A stretch of DNA of 15,017 nt from Candidatus Altimarinota bacterium (GTDB lineage: Bacteria; Patescibacteriota; Gracilibacteria; UBA4473). Under the pieces are notes generated by a model. The model was not told where the DNA came from, made no database searches, and saw nothing but the letters and a program-made list of their open reading frames with translations. The stretch lies in NCBI GenBank assembly GCA_020629095.1, contig JAHDDZ010000016.1:1-15017 (forward strand). Direction: 5' to 3'. The position numbers were made by a program, and so were the translations under genes. Position 1 is the first letter of the stretch; the number at the start of each line of letters is the position of its first letter. Of the stretch, positions 6,438-11,853 are shown in pieces.

Positions 6438-7145
6438 TTAGACTACTTTTGATATTGCCTCGCACAGGGTCAGCAGAACTCGCGCATGGCGCTCTGCTTC
6501 CCTCTCAAGGTAATCCCACTGGGTACCAAGAAAGGTTTTGTCCCCTTTCTTGATAAAAAATGCAGGCACCAATGAGCGACCTTTGTCGCCGATTTCGCCA
6601 CGATAGATATCCTCCATATAGAAGATTTCTTCAACGGAAACCTGCTTGCGCCCAAGATGCAAAAACACATCGGCGTCAGTTGGTTTCTTCCCTCTCCTGG
6701 CACGGTTTATGCCATTTAGATCTGGCAAGAACCGAGCGAGCAACCCCGCCACATGCAGCACCTGTTGGTGCTTTTTGTGCCGTGGTTGCCCCAGTTTGTG
6801 CGCCTGCAGCAAAAGGGTTTTTTGGTCAATTTTCCAAACACCCATCTGCACAGTCTTCACCATGTCAGACAGCATTCTGATGGGGTTTTCTCGCCCCTCC
6901 AGATATAATATCTGCAGGTCATCGCGAAGCGAAACCAGTCGCCCGCAGAGCGACGGATTTGCCTCCTTTAGCGAATCATATTGCGGCCTTTTCGTTACCC
7001 GCCGCCAAATGGCATTGGGCACCAGGCCTCGCAATAAATTCGTAAAAAATTCTTTCACGGCTTCGCCTAATAAATAGAACGTAACCGCAAGAAGCACCAA
7101 CCGATATGGATCGATCAATCCTCCTTTTTCTGTCTTGTTTTTCAT
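6438..7145 (-). CDS. hypothetical protein with one N-terminal membrane helix
   Basis: This is a 235-residue protein of unknown family. A short polar N-terminus is followed by one hydrophobic segment (about 13-30, YRLVLLAVTFYLLGEAV) and then a basic soluble region. The later part (about 150-220) mixes predicted strands and a helix (VFLHLGRKQVSVEEIFYMED; DKTFLGTQWDYLEREAERHA). I see no catalytic motif. The ATG at 7145 has no Shine-Dalgarno sequence, but AAAAAC lies seven bases before it. It has its own promoter inside the end of the upstream gene, a long structured leader and its own terminator, so it is a single-gene unit next to the operon. Shared orientation and its membrane anchor hint at a related role, nothing firmer. 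Confidence 0.8.
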   Translation of the reverse strand: MKNKTEKGGLIDPYRLVLLAVTFYLLGEAVKEFFTNLLRGLVPNAIWRRVTKRPQYDSLKEANPSLCGRLVSLRDDLQILYLEGRENPIRMLSDMVKTVQMGVWKIDQKTLLLQAHKLGQPRHKKHQQVLHVAGLLARFLPDLNGINRARRGKKPTDADVFLHLGRKQVSVEEIFYMEDIYRGEIGDKGRSLVPAFFIKKGDKTFLGTQWDYLEREAERHARVLLTLCEAISKVV

Positions 7146-7269
7146 AAAACTCGTTTTTGATTTCTAAAAAAGTGTCTTTTCGGCGGTTTCAGCCATGGGC
7201 TGGTTTCATGGCAAAGGCCATGAAAGTGCCGCCACCGAGGCCGAAAAGAGCAATTGTACAAAATAGTAC
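7146..7269 (-). promoter_or_regulatory. structured leader of gene 6438-7145, possible three-way junction
   Basis: A perfect ten-base-pair stem (7175-7184 with 7240-7249) encloses two perfect hairpins: nine pairs at 7204-7225 (TTTCATGGC/GCCATGAAA) and five pairs at 7190-7202. GGCGG (7182-7186) could pair instead with CCGCC (7228-7232). The fold ends about 29 bases before the ATG. Confidence 0.5.
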
Positions 7270-7275
7270 ATTGTA

Positions 7276-7304
7276 TTTATATATTACTTTTTAGCTTTTG
7301 ACAA
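7276..7304 (-). promoter_or_regulatory. promoter of gene 6438-7145
   Basis: The minus strand reads TTGTCA (7299-7304), 17 bases, TATAAA (7276-7281), followed by TAC. It overlaps the last codons and stop of gene 7284-7565. The -10 and the bases after it match the promoters of the two small-protein genes at 10624 and 11118. Confidence 0.72.
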
Positions 7305-7565
7305 GCTTTTTTTCATCAGTTTTTCGATCTGCCCTTCCAGCTTTTTTACCCGCTGGGTGAGCGTCTCGGCGCGCTTTGTGCGCTTTGTGGCGGGGGTTTT
7401 TAGCACCAGTTGGTCGCCTTTCATCTTTCGTGTGGCGGGGTAGTCAATCAGTTTTTGGCCGCTCATCAGGCTCATAAACTCATCAGCAGAGGCCGCAACG
7501 GGCAGCCAGTTTGGGCTCAGGCGGGTGCTATATGCGTTGGCTTTTGGGTGAATGTAGAGTCGCAT
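7284..7565 (-). CDS. small basic hypothetical protein with C-terminal coiled coil
   Basis: This is a 93-residue protein from the ATG at 7565; a GTG at 7583 would add six residues. The N-terminal half (IHPKANAYSTRLSPNWLP) has no recognisable motif. The C-terminal third is strongly basic and heptad-like (TLTQRVKKLEGQIEKLMKKSLSKAKK), which suggests a coiled coil that oligomerises or touches nucleic acid. AACC lies eight bases before the ATG, like the AAAACC of other starts, and there is no Shine-Dalgarno sequence. No convincing promoter is visible just upstream. The stop is followed at once by the promoter -10 of the next gene. Confidence 0.68.
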   Translation of the reverse strand: MRLYIHPKANAYSTRLSPNWLPVAASADEFMSLMSGQKLIDYPATRKMKGDQLVLKTPATKRTKRAETLTQRVKKLEGQIEKLMKKSLSKAKK

Positions 7566-7627
7566 TTTCGGGGGGTTAAACACGATTTGTATACGCCACG
7601 GAGGGGTTTTTTAAAAAGCAGAGAGGG

Positions 7628-7654
7628 TTGACGCGCACCCTGTTTTCATATAAA
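7628..7654 (+). promoter_or_regulatory. possible promoter of genes 7921-8677, flanked by an inverted repeat
   Basis: TTGACG (7628-7633) and TATAAA (7649-7654) are only 15 bases apart, which is short. GCACCCT and AGGGTGC flank the -10 and could form an operator or a hairpin. Start near 7661 is uncertain. Confidence 0.4.
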
Positions 7655-7660
7655 AAGAGG

Positions 7661-7920
7661 GTGCTCTCTGGCGGTTTGCGCCTCGAGCCGCCACGACTGT
7701 GGCTTGGTGATGTGCCGTTATTGGCTTGTATATACGGCTAAAGCGCACTCCCGCATTCTTTTATACACCGGCACACCGCGTGCCTCTGGTGGTATGCACC
7801 ACCCGCACATGCTGCGCAGAGATGCAATCAGCAAACAGAGTGGCGAACGCCACCAGAGGCACTCATTCATTTTAAACCGCCCCGCGCTGCCTTTTGGCGT
7901 GTGGCACAAACCATTTCACT
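7661..7920 (+). promoter_or_regulatory. 260-base gene-free leader with nested inverted repeats
   Basis: No coding frame is convincing here. A perfect 13-base inverted repeat (GTGCCTCTGGTGG at 7780-7792, its complement at 7850-7862) encloses smaller hairpins (GTGG/CCAC near 7789-7802, GTGGC/GCCAC near 7840-7853). GGCGG/CCGCC near 7672-7692 forms another. The stretch ends with a weak hairpin and CAAACC, eight bases before the ATG at 7921, echoing the start element. It could be a long 5' leader or a separate RNA. Confidence 0.4.
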
Positions 7921-8376
7921 ATGGAAATATTTATTGGTAATTTTATCGTTGATATCCTTGTTTTTGGTTTCATCACTGGGATCATGGCTTATGCTTTTCT
8001 GAAGCGATACGAAGAAGGAAGTAATATGAAAAAAGCAGCAGCCGACAAAGCAAACAAAGAGTTTGACCCAAAAAGCAACTTTCGCTGGCATTTGGTTGTT
8101 CGGCTCTTTTGTGCGTTTATCACCATTTTCATCTCTGGTTTTTCAGAGGAAACCCCATTCATCTATGCCATAAACGACTACTCGTTTTGGGCGTTTGTGC
8201 TCATCATGGTCTTCAGTTTGATTGAGTACCTCAAGCTCTCTGACGAGCGAGTTACGTATGTCAAGGAATTTATGGAGAAAGGTGACAGACCAGGCATTTT
8301 CCCTTCTGGAGAATGGGCATGGCTGCTCTATCCCATTTATGTGGGACTCTTCTTTTTGGCAAATGTCAACGCGTAA
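7921..8376 (+). CDS. four-helix membrane protein, hypothetical
   Basis: This is a 151-residue protein with likely membrane helices at about 5-26, 57-73, 84-104 and 131-148. A charged lysine/alanine-rich loop (NMKKAAADKANKEF) separates helices one and two. No family is recognised. I chose the ATG at 7921 rather than an in-frame ATG at 7894, because the later start begins directly with a hydrophobic helix and has CAAACC eight bases upstream, as other genes here do. It is followed 40 bases later by another small membrane protein, and both end at the terminator at 8730-8748, so they form a two-gene unit. Confidence 0.75.
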   Translation: MEIFIGNFIVDILVFGFITGIMAYAFLKRYEEGSNMKKAAADKANKEFDPKSNFRWHLVVRLFCAFITIFISGFSEETPFIYAINDYSFWAFVLIMVFSLIEYLKLSDERVTYVKEFMEKGDRPGIFPSGEWAWLLYPIYVGLFFLANVNA

Positions 8377-8390
8377 ATCATTTCTTCACC

Positions 8391-8402
8391 GCCCCACGGG
8401 GC
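8391..8402 (+). promoter_or_regulatory. hairpin start element before gene 8417-8677
   Basis: GCCCC and GGGGC form a compact hairpin, followed by ATAAAACC and six bases to the ATG at 8417. The stem bases differ entirely from the GGTGGC/GCCACC copies, while the AAAACC tail and the 14-base distance are kept. Confidence 0.5.
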
Positions 8403-8416
8403 ATAAAACCTTTATT

Positions 8417-8677
8417 ATGCTAACAGCTGTAGCCATAATACTCCTCTTTTCTCTCTTTCTCCTTTTTTGGTTTCTGATTGATGAAAAGCAAGAGTACTTT
8501 GTTGCGTTTATCACACTTCTCGTATGCATTGCTGAGTTTCTGTTTCTCGTAGCCGCGAAAGACATAGCTCAACCAATTCGATACATGGTAGGAATTTGTA
8601 CTGGAATAGTATTTTTCTATTCTTGTTTCTATTTGCTTCATTCGGTTATTCGTTCTCTCCTTACAAAAAGAGGATAA
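8417..8677 (+). CDS. small three-helix membrane protein
   Basis: This is an 86-residue hydrophobic protein with likely membrane helices at about 2-20, 26-46 and 54-75, ending in a basic tail (SLLTKRG). Its family is unknown. It resembles in size and topology the small membrane proteins at 5915-6148 and 2292-2543. The start at 8417 is supported by the hydrophobic N-terminus and by a hairpin-AAAACC element 14 bases upstream. It is the second gene of a pair with 7921-8376 and is followed by a terminator. Confidence 0.75.
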   Translation: MLTAVAIILLFSLFLLFWFLIDEKQEYFVAFITLLVCIAEFLFLVAAKDIAQPIRYMVGICTGIVFFYSCFYLLHSVIRSLLTKRG

Positions 8678-8688
8678 CCCAACCTAAA

Positions 8689-8748
8689 AAATGAATGACC
8701 GCGGACAAACCTGTGCCGGTCATTCATTTCAGCCATTCGGCTGTTTTT
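8689..8748 (+). terminator. long hairpin plus rho-independent terminator after gene 8677
   Basis: A perfect 13-base-pair stem (AAATGAATGACCG at 8689-8701 with 8717-8729, 15-base loop) is immediately followed by a classic terminator, CAGCC ATTC GGCTG TTTTT (8730-8748). The second hairpin alone would terminate; the first may protect the 3' end. Confidence 0.8.
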
Positions 8749-8786
8749 GGTTTACGGACGCATTTTCACGCAACCAACACACGCGC

Positions 8787-8818
8787 AGCCCAAAAGCCGC
8801 AAGTGCGGCATCGGGGCT
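8787..8818 (+). other. nested hairpin just before the peptidase promoter
   Basis: AGCCC (8787-8791) pairs with GGGCT (8814-8818), and inside it GCCGC AAGT GCGGC forms a perfect hairpin. A short T run follows and merges into the -35 box. It could be a weak second terminator insulating the promoter, or an operator. Confidence 0.4.
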
Positions 8819-8819
8819 T

Positions 8820-8847
8820 TTGACGAACCTGAAATCTGAACTATAAT
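8820..8847 (+). promoter_or_regulatory. promoter of the SLH/M15 peptidase gene, giving a leaderless mRNA
   Basis: TTGACG (8820-8825), 16 bases, then a perfect TATAAT (8842-8847). Transcription seven bases later would start at 8854-8855, which is the ATG at 8855, so no room remains for a ribosome binding site. Confidence 0.75.
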
Positions 8848-8854
8848 GCACCCG

Positions 8855-10090
8855 ATGCGAATTGTTTTTCTACTCTCACTTTTGGCTCCTGTGGTCGCAG
8901 TTGCCACGGGCGGTTTCAGCGACATGCCCGAGCGCAGCCCGCTCGCAGAACCGATAAAATGGGCTGTCGCGACTGGCATAGTCGACGGTTACCCCGACGG
9001 AACCTTTCGGCCAGACGAGAGCGTGAACCGCGCCGAGGCGGTCAAGATGCTCATTGGCGAAAACGTTTTAGCCGTTTGCCAAAGCGGCGAAACGCCGTTT
9101 TACGATGTGCCCGCGACTGAGTGGTATGCGAAATATGTCTGCACGGCGCAGCGCGAGGGAATCGCGCAAGGCCGCTCTGCGACTGAGTTTGTGCCAACAG
9201 ACGGGGTCACTTTTGCCGAGGTAAGCGCGCTACTGCGCCGCCAGCACCCCAACCTCGCGCCAACTGGTTACCGCGTGCCAGGCACCTGCCAAACACGCTG
9301 GTGGTGCGATGGTACCGCTTGGCTAGCGGCTTTGGGGGGCATACCAGAGGGTGTTAATAGTGTACACAAAAAACTAACACGGGCACAATTTGTGATCATA
9401 CTACAGGCCATTTCTGAGGGGGAATATACATATGAAGATGGCGCGCTGCGACTGGTAAAAAGCCCAAACCCAAACAGCACCAAAACGCTCGAAAGCGTTT
9501 ACCCAAGCAGCATGCCGACCGTGGTTGATAGCCATTTGACCTTTGCCCAGGCAACCGAGGGCAGCGCCGCGCCCGAAGATGTTTTAGCCACGCAGCGGCT
9601 GATTTCAGTGGAATATATTGGGTTTGACGGCGCGCGCCACGTGGGGCAAATCATGGTGCACGAGGCGCTGGTCGACGACACGGCCGCTGCCTTTGAAGCC
9701 GCTCTGGCAGAGGGTTTTCCGATAGAGGCGGTGATACCGGCTAGCGAGTTTGACTGGAGCGACGACGCAATAATGGCGGCAAATGTGAGCAGCGCGTTTA
9801 ACTATCGGCCGGCGACCGGACTGGGGTGGATCAGCCACCACGGCTATGGCTTTGCGGTCGACGTGAACCCGCGCATAAACGCCTACTTTAGCGGTCAAAC
9901 CGTGTTGCCCCCCGGCGGCACATACATCCCTGGTGACCCCGGCGTTATTACACCAGACAGCGCGTTTTATCGGGCATTGGTCAACCGCGGGTGGTCATGG
10001 GGCGGCCACTGGAGCACCCCAAAAGACTACCATCACTTTCAAAAACTGATCTATGACACGGTCAGCGCAGACGGCTATGAGACCTTTTAG
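8855..10090 (+). CDS. secreted S-layer-homology protein with M15-type D,D/L,D-peptidase domain
   Basis: This is a 411-residue exported protein. A signal peptide covers about residues 1-17 (MRIVFLLSLLAPVVAVA). A clear SLH domain follows at about 21-66 (FSDM...GIVDGYPDGTFRPDESVNRAEAVKML), a second at 82-127, and a weaker third near 145-185. SLH domains tether proteins to cell-wall polymers. The C-terminal domain (about 225-400) has the M15 zinc-peptidase signature: SHHGYGFAVD with presumed zinc ligands His329 and Asp336, and DYHHF with catalytic Asp391 and zinc ligand His394. The VanY/endolysin-like M15 family cleaves peptidoglycan stem peptides, so a role in wall remodelling is likely; exact specificity is not decidable. 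An upstream ATG at 8846 overlaps the -10 box, so 8855 is preferred. The gene is monocistronic, with its own promoter and terminator, and is richer in GC than the neighbouring operon. Confidence 0.92.
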   Translation: MRIVFLLSLLAPVVAVATGGFSDMPERSPLAEPIKWAVATGIVDGYPDGTFRPDESVNRAEAVKMLIGENVLAVCQSGETPFYDVPATEWYAKYVCTAQREGIAQGRSATEFVPTDGVTFAEVSALLRRQHPNLAPTGYRVPGTCQTRWWCDGTAWLAALGGIPEGVNSVHKKLTRAQFVIILQAISEGEYTYEDGALRLVKSPNPNSTKTLESVYPSSMPTVVDSHLTFAQATEGSAAPEDVLATQRLISVEYIGFDGARHVGQIMVHEALVDDTAAAFEAALAEGFPIEAVIPASEFDWSDDAIMAANVSSAFNYRPATGLGWISHHGYGFAVDVNPRINAYFSGQTVLPPGGTYIPGDPGVITPDSAFYRALVNRGWSWGGHWSTPKDYHHFQKLIYDTVSADGYETF

Positions 10091-10100
10091 CACGATGAAG

Positions 10101-10130
10101 AAGGCCACCAACGCGGGTGGCCTTTTTCTT
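10101..10130 (+). terminator. terminator of the SLH/M15 peptidase gene
   Basis: AAGGCCACC pairs with GGTGGCCTT (10116-10124) across a six-base loop, followed by TTTTTCTTTT. It lies 10 bases after the stop and between convergent genes, so it may also serve the minus-strand gene ending at 10145. Confidence 0.87.
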
Positions 10131-10144
10131 TTCGCAGGAGGGGG

Positions 10145-10501
10145 TTAATGGATAAACAACTTGTATAGTCGTGTATATCCATTTGTACGCAGATCAGGAA
10201 CTGTTGGCTTTCTGTTGCCTTTTACAAAATCAAGTTCTCTTGAAAATGCTCCTTCAAGATCTTTTTCATGTTGTAGCAAGAAGGAAACTGATTCCTGAAC
10301 AGTTGTAAGTGTTGCTTTGAAATCTCTATTTAGCGTAGCAACTACACGAACAGTTTGGCGTTGATTTACCTCTATCGGATCAAAATGAATTGATATACCT
10401 TTTAGTGGTTCAATCTTTACCTGCAGCTCTGTTTGCAGTTCTTTTGACTTCGCAACAAATGCCTTTGCGGCTTGCACTTTCGTGCTGTCATTCGTACTCA
10501 T
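10145..10501 (-). CDS. small soluble hypothetical protein A
   Basis: This is a 118-residue protein with no signal or membrane segment. A helical N-terminus (KVQAAKAFVAKSKELQTELQ) leads to a strand-rich middle (ISIHFDPIEV...VRVVATLNRDF) and a helix (TTVQESVSFLLQHEKDLEGAF). I do not recognise it. The middle aligns loosely with the protein from 11248-11586 (ISIHFDPIEV against LSLDLDKIRV, then a second strand and a helix), so the two may be distant paralogs. Both are driven by almost the same promoter and leader. The ATG at 10501 follows the leader hairpin by seven bases, and no Shine-Dalgarno sequence is present. Confidence 0.75.
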   Translation of the reverse strand: MSTNDSTKVQAAKAFVAKSKELQTELQVKIEPLKGISIHFDPIEVNQRQTVRVVATLNRDFKATLTTVQESVSFLLQHEKDLEGAFSRELDFVKGNRKPTVPDLRTNGYTRLYKLFIH

Positions 10502-10617
10502 TTTAATGTGTTTGGTGACCTATGCCCACCACGGCACGCACAAGCCACCAAACAACATTTACCCGCTCTGGAAAAGAACATATGGGCAGTTGTGCGCGAG
10601 CGCATCAACAAGGCCAC
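10502..10617 (-). promoter_or_regulatory. leader A: conserved ~115-base 5' leader
   Basis: On the minus strand this leader matches leader B (11130-11247) nearly base for base over its first ~75 bases. It contains a hairpin (GTTG, bulged A, TGCG, loop CTCG, CGCA, CAAC) and ends in a stem TGTTTGGTG/CACCAAACA (10546-10554 with 10509-10517). The loop of the last stem has diverged from leader B while the stem arms are identical. Confidence 0.75.
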
Positions 10618-10623
10618 GATGTA

Positions 10624-10652
10624 TTTATATATATAACAGGTTCAACTGTCAA
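10624..10652 (-). promoter_or_regulatory. promoter A
   Basis: A perfect TTGACA (10647-10652), 17 bases and TATAAA (10624-10629) lie on the minus strand. It is the same arrangement as promoter B, including GT after the -35 and the TATATATAAATACATCG context around the -10. Confidence 0.85.
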
Positions 10653-10858
10653 GCGCGCTCGTCACATGCGCCTATCAGCCCATAGGGCGTGACGGTCACA
10701 CACCCGCTCTGCAAGTGCACTTGTGGCAGCTGCGGCGGGCCAAAAATATACTCCAGCACCGGCGGCTGGTGGTGCCAAAAGTCAAGCGACAGCGGCACCA
10801 GCCGGTCAGCCGACAGGGCATATGCCGCCACAAACAAAGCCAATAAATGAGTCCGCAT
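10649..10858 (-). CDS. possible small secreted protein (uncertain)
   Basis: A 69-residue frame starts with a signal-peptide-like segment (MRTHLLALFVAAYALS) and continues with a short Pro- and aromatic-rich part (FWHHQPPVLEYIFGPP) carrying two cysteines. An in-frame ATG at 10906 would put a Pro-rich stretch before the signal, so 10858 is preferred if the gene is real. The hairpin TGGCC AGACC GGCCA followed by AAACC lies upstream, but 14 bases from the ATG rather than six to eight. The TGA stop overlaps the -35 of promoter A. No clear promoter is visible and plus-strand frames are also open, so this may be chance. Confidence 0.33.
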   Translation of the reverse strand: MRTHLLALFVAAYALSADRLVPLSLDFWHHQPPVLEYIFGPPQLPQVHLQSGCVTVTPYGLIGACDERA

Positions 10859-10917
10859 GGGTTGATTGTGCGGGTTTTGGCCGGTCTGGCCAGGGGGGCT
10901 TTTCATCCGTTCATCAT

Positions 10918-10947
10918 TTGCCAGGGGGCTCCGCTGTGTGCTATAAT
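10918..10947 (+). promoter_or_regulatory. promoter of an orphan structured RNA
   Basis: TTGCCA (10918-10923), 18 bases, and a perfect TATAAT (10942-10947). No start codon with a plausible frame follows before the hairpin cluster, so the product is probably an RNA. Confidence 0.55.
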
Positions 10948-10953
10948 ACCCTT

Positions 10954-11087
10954 AGTTCTTCCATATTAACTGACATTAACTTGATCGGTTCTTCGAAGAA
11001 CAATTACCAAGACCAGAGCAGAAGACCGGACGTACGCGTCCGCTCCCATCCCAAATGGAAGTTGATTTTATTGCTCTGGTCTTTTTC
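10954..11087 (+). ncRNA. candidate structured small RNA, ~130 bases
   Basis: From the predicted start near 10954 the RNA has a palindromic hairpin GTTCTTCGAAGAAC (10988-11001). A multi-branch domain follows: a perfect 12-base-pair closing stem (11009-11020 with 11072-11083) enclosing GGACG TACG CGTCC (11028-11041) and CCAT/ATGG (11046-11058). A run of five T follows the closing stem, which fits termination at about 11085. It contains no usable open frame. I checked for SRP RNA, T-box and tmRNA hallmarks and found none; it is too short for a typical 6S RNA. It ends just before promoter B. Confidence 0.5.
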
Positions 11088-11094
11088 CTGTTGT

Positions 11095-11123
11095 TTGACA
11101 GTCGGCCCTGTTGTATATATAAA
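11095..11123 (+). promoter_or_regulatory. promoter B
   Basis: A perfect TTGACA (11095-11100), 17 bases and TATAAA (11118-11123) match promoter A on the other strand. Transcription would start near 11130. Confidence 0.85.
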
Positions 11124-11129
11124 TACATC

Positions 11130-11247
11130 GTGGCCTCGTTGATGCGCTCGCGCATAACTGCCCGTATGTTGTTTTACAGAGCGGGGTGCGGTTGTTTGGT
11201 GGCTTGCGTTTGCGCGCGCAGGTGCGGGTCACCAAACACATTTGATT
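11130..11247 (+). promoter_or_regulatory. leader B: conserved ~115-base 5' leader
   Basis: It is a near copy of leader A in opposite orientation, with few substitutions through 11185 and again around the last hairpin. In the first hairpin one pair is G-U here and G-C in leader A, which keeps the stem. The last stem, TGTTTGGTG (11193-11201) with CACCAAACA (11230-11238), ends nine bases before the ATG at 11248; its loop is GC-rich and unlike that of leader A. Confidence 0.75.
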
Positions 11248-11586
11248 ATGGATTTTATTTCTTTAAGCCAACTGAAGTTGGTAATGCCTCGAATAGAGGA
11301 GCTAAAAGGTCGTCTTACTAGAACTCTTGATGCTACTAGTCAAAAAATGGTTTTATCACTTGATTTAGACAAGATTCGAGTGAAGATGGGGGCAGACCCT
11401 CTTTATGTCTTTATTGATATAACTGCAAATACGCCTAGAAGTGTTTACAACGAGACAGTCGATGATTTTGAAAAAGTCGTCCGCATGGTATATCAAACTT
11501 TACCATGTGAAATTCTCGCCAGTAAATGGAGTCAAGAGGAAACAAGGATACAAATCAAAACTCCACTGTCGTCTTTCTTTGAGTGA
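11248..11586 (+). CDS. small soluble hypothetical protein B
   Basis: This is a 112-residue protein with no export or membrane signal. It shows an N-terminal helix (LSQLKLVMPRIEELKGRL), strands (KMVLSLDLDKIRV, LYVFIDITANT), a helix (ETVDDFEKVVRMVYQTL) and a final strand pair ending in FFE. I know of no family. Order of elements and the LSLDLDKIRV/ISIHFDPIEV match suggest distant homology with protein A (10145-10501). I start it at the ATG at 11248; a TTG at 11242 is in frame but lies closer to the leader hairpin. Promoter B and leader B precede it, and a terminator follows. The TGA stop must be used, since reading on would run into the terminator. Confidence 0.77.
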   Translation: MDFISLSQLKLVMPRIEELKGRLTRTLDATSQKMVLSLDLDKIRVKMGADPLYVFIDITANTPRSVYNETVDDFEKVVRMVYQTLPCEILASKWSQEETRIQIKTPLSSFFE

Positions 11587-11600
11587 CTTTGTCAAGTCAC
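11583..11600 (+). other. hairpin straddling the stop codon of protein B
   Basis: GTGACTT and AAGTCAC pair perfectly across a four-base loop, and the TGA stop lies inside the 5' arm. It could affect release or mRNA decay, or be chance. Confidence 0.3.
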
Positions 11601-11612
11601 TATCTGTAGAAC

Positions 11613-11643
11613 AAAAAGGCCACCCTCGTTGGTGGCCTCTTTC
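11613..11643 (+). terminator. terminator of gene 11248-11586
   Basis: AAAGGCCACC pairs with GGTGGCCTCTTT across a six-base loop. The stem core GGCCACC/GGTGGCC is the same as in the terminator at 10101-10130. Confidence 0.82.
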
Positions 11644-11665
11644 ATCGTTTTTTGGCAAACTCAGC

Positions 11666-11693
11666 TTGCGTGGGGGCTGGTTTTGATTATGCT
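11666..11693 (+). promoter_or_regulatory. possible tRNA-Leu promoter
   Basis: TTGCGT (11666-11671), 16 bases, TATGCT (11688-11693), ten bases before the mature tRNA. The boxes are imperfect, but the position is right for a stand-alone tRNA gene. Confidence 0.4.
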
Positions 11694-11702
11694 ATGCCCC
11701 GT

Positions 11703-11787
11703 GCCAGAGTGGCGGAATTGGTAGACGCGCTCGACTCAAAATCGAGTACCGTAAGGTGTGAGGGTTCGAGTCCCTCCTCTGGTACCA
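11703..11787 (+). tRNA. tRNA-Leu (anticodon CAA)
   Basis: The acceptor stem GCCAGAG pairs with CTCTGGT, followed by discriminator A and an encoded CCA. The anticodon stem CTCGA/TCGAG holds the loop CTCAAAA, giving anticodon CAA, which reads UUG. The D arm (GGTAGACG), a long variable arm (TACCGTAAGGTGTG) typical of class II tRNAs, and the T arm (GGGTTCGAGTCCC) are all present. It stands alone. Confidence 0.97.
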
Positions 11788-11853
11788 CACAATAACAAAA
11801 TAAAAGAGCCAGAATCAGCTTAAATCCATCGGCAATTAAATGAAAAATGATTT

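Noticed and set aside
10954..11087. SRP RNA, tmRNA or 6S RNA identity for the RNA candidate
   Set aside because: The conserved SRP loop sequence, the tmRNA tRNA-like ends and the usual ~180-base 6S layout are not seen.
10723..11142. Plus-strand Ala/Pro-rich frame
   Set aside because: It covers the RNA promoter, the RNA hairpins and promoter B, and its composition follows local GC-rich sequence rather than a protein.
11584..11586. TGA recoded as glycine, as in Gracilibacteria and Absconditabacteria
   Set aside because: Read-through at 11584 would extend protein B into its terminator, and GGN codons are used normally in all genes.
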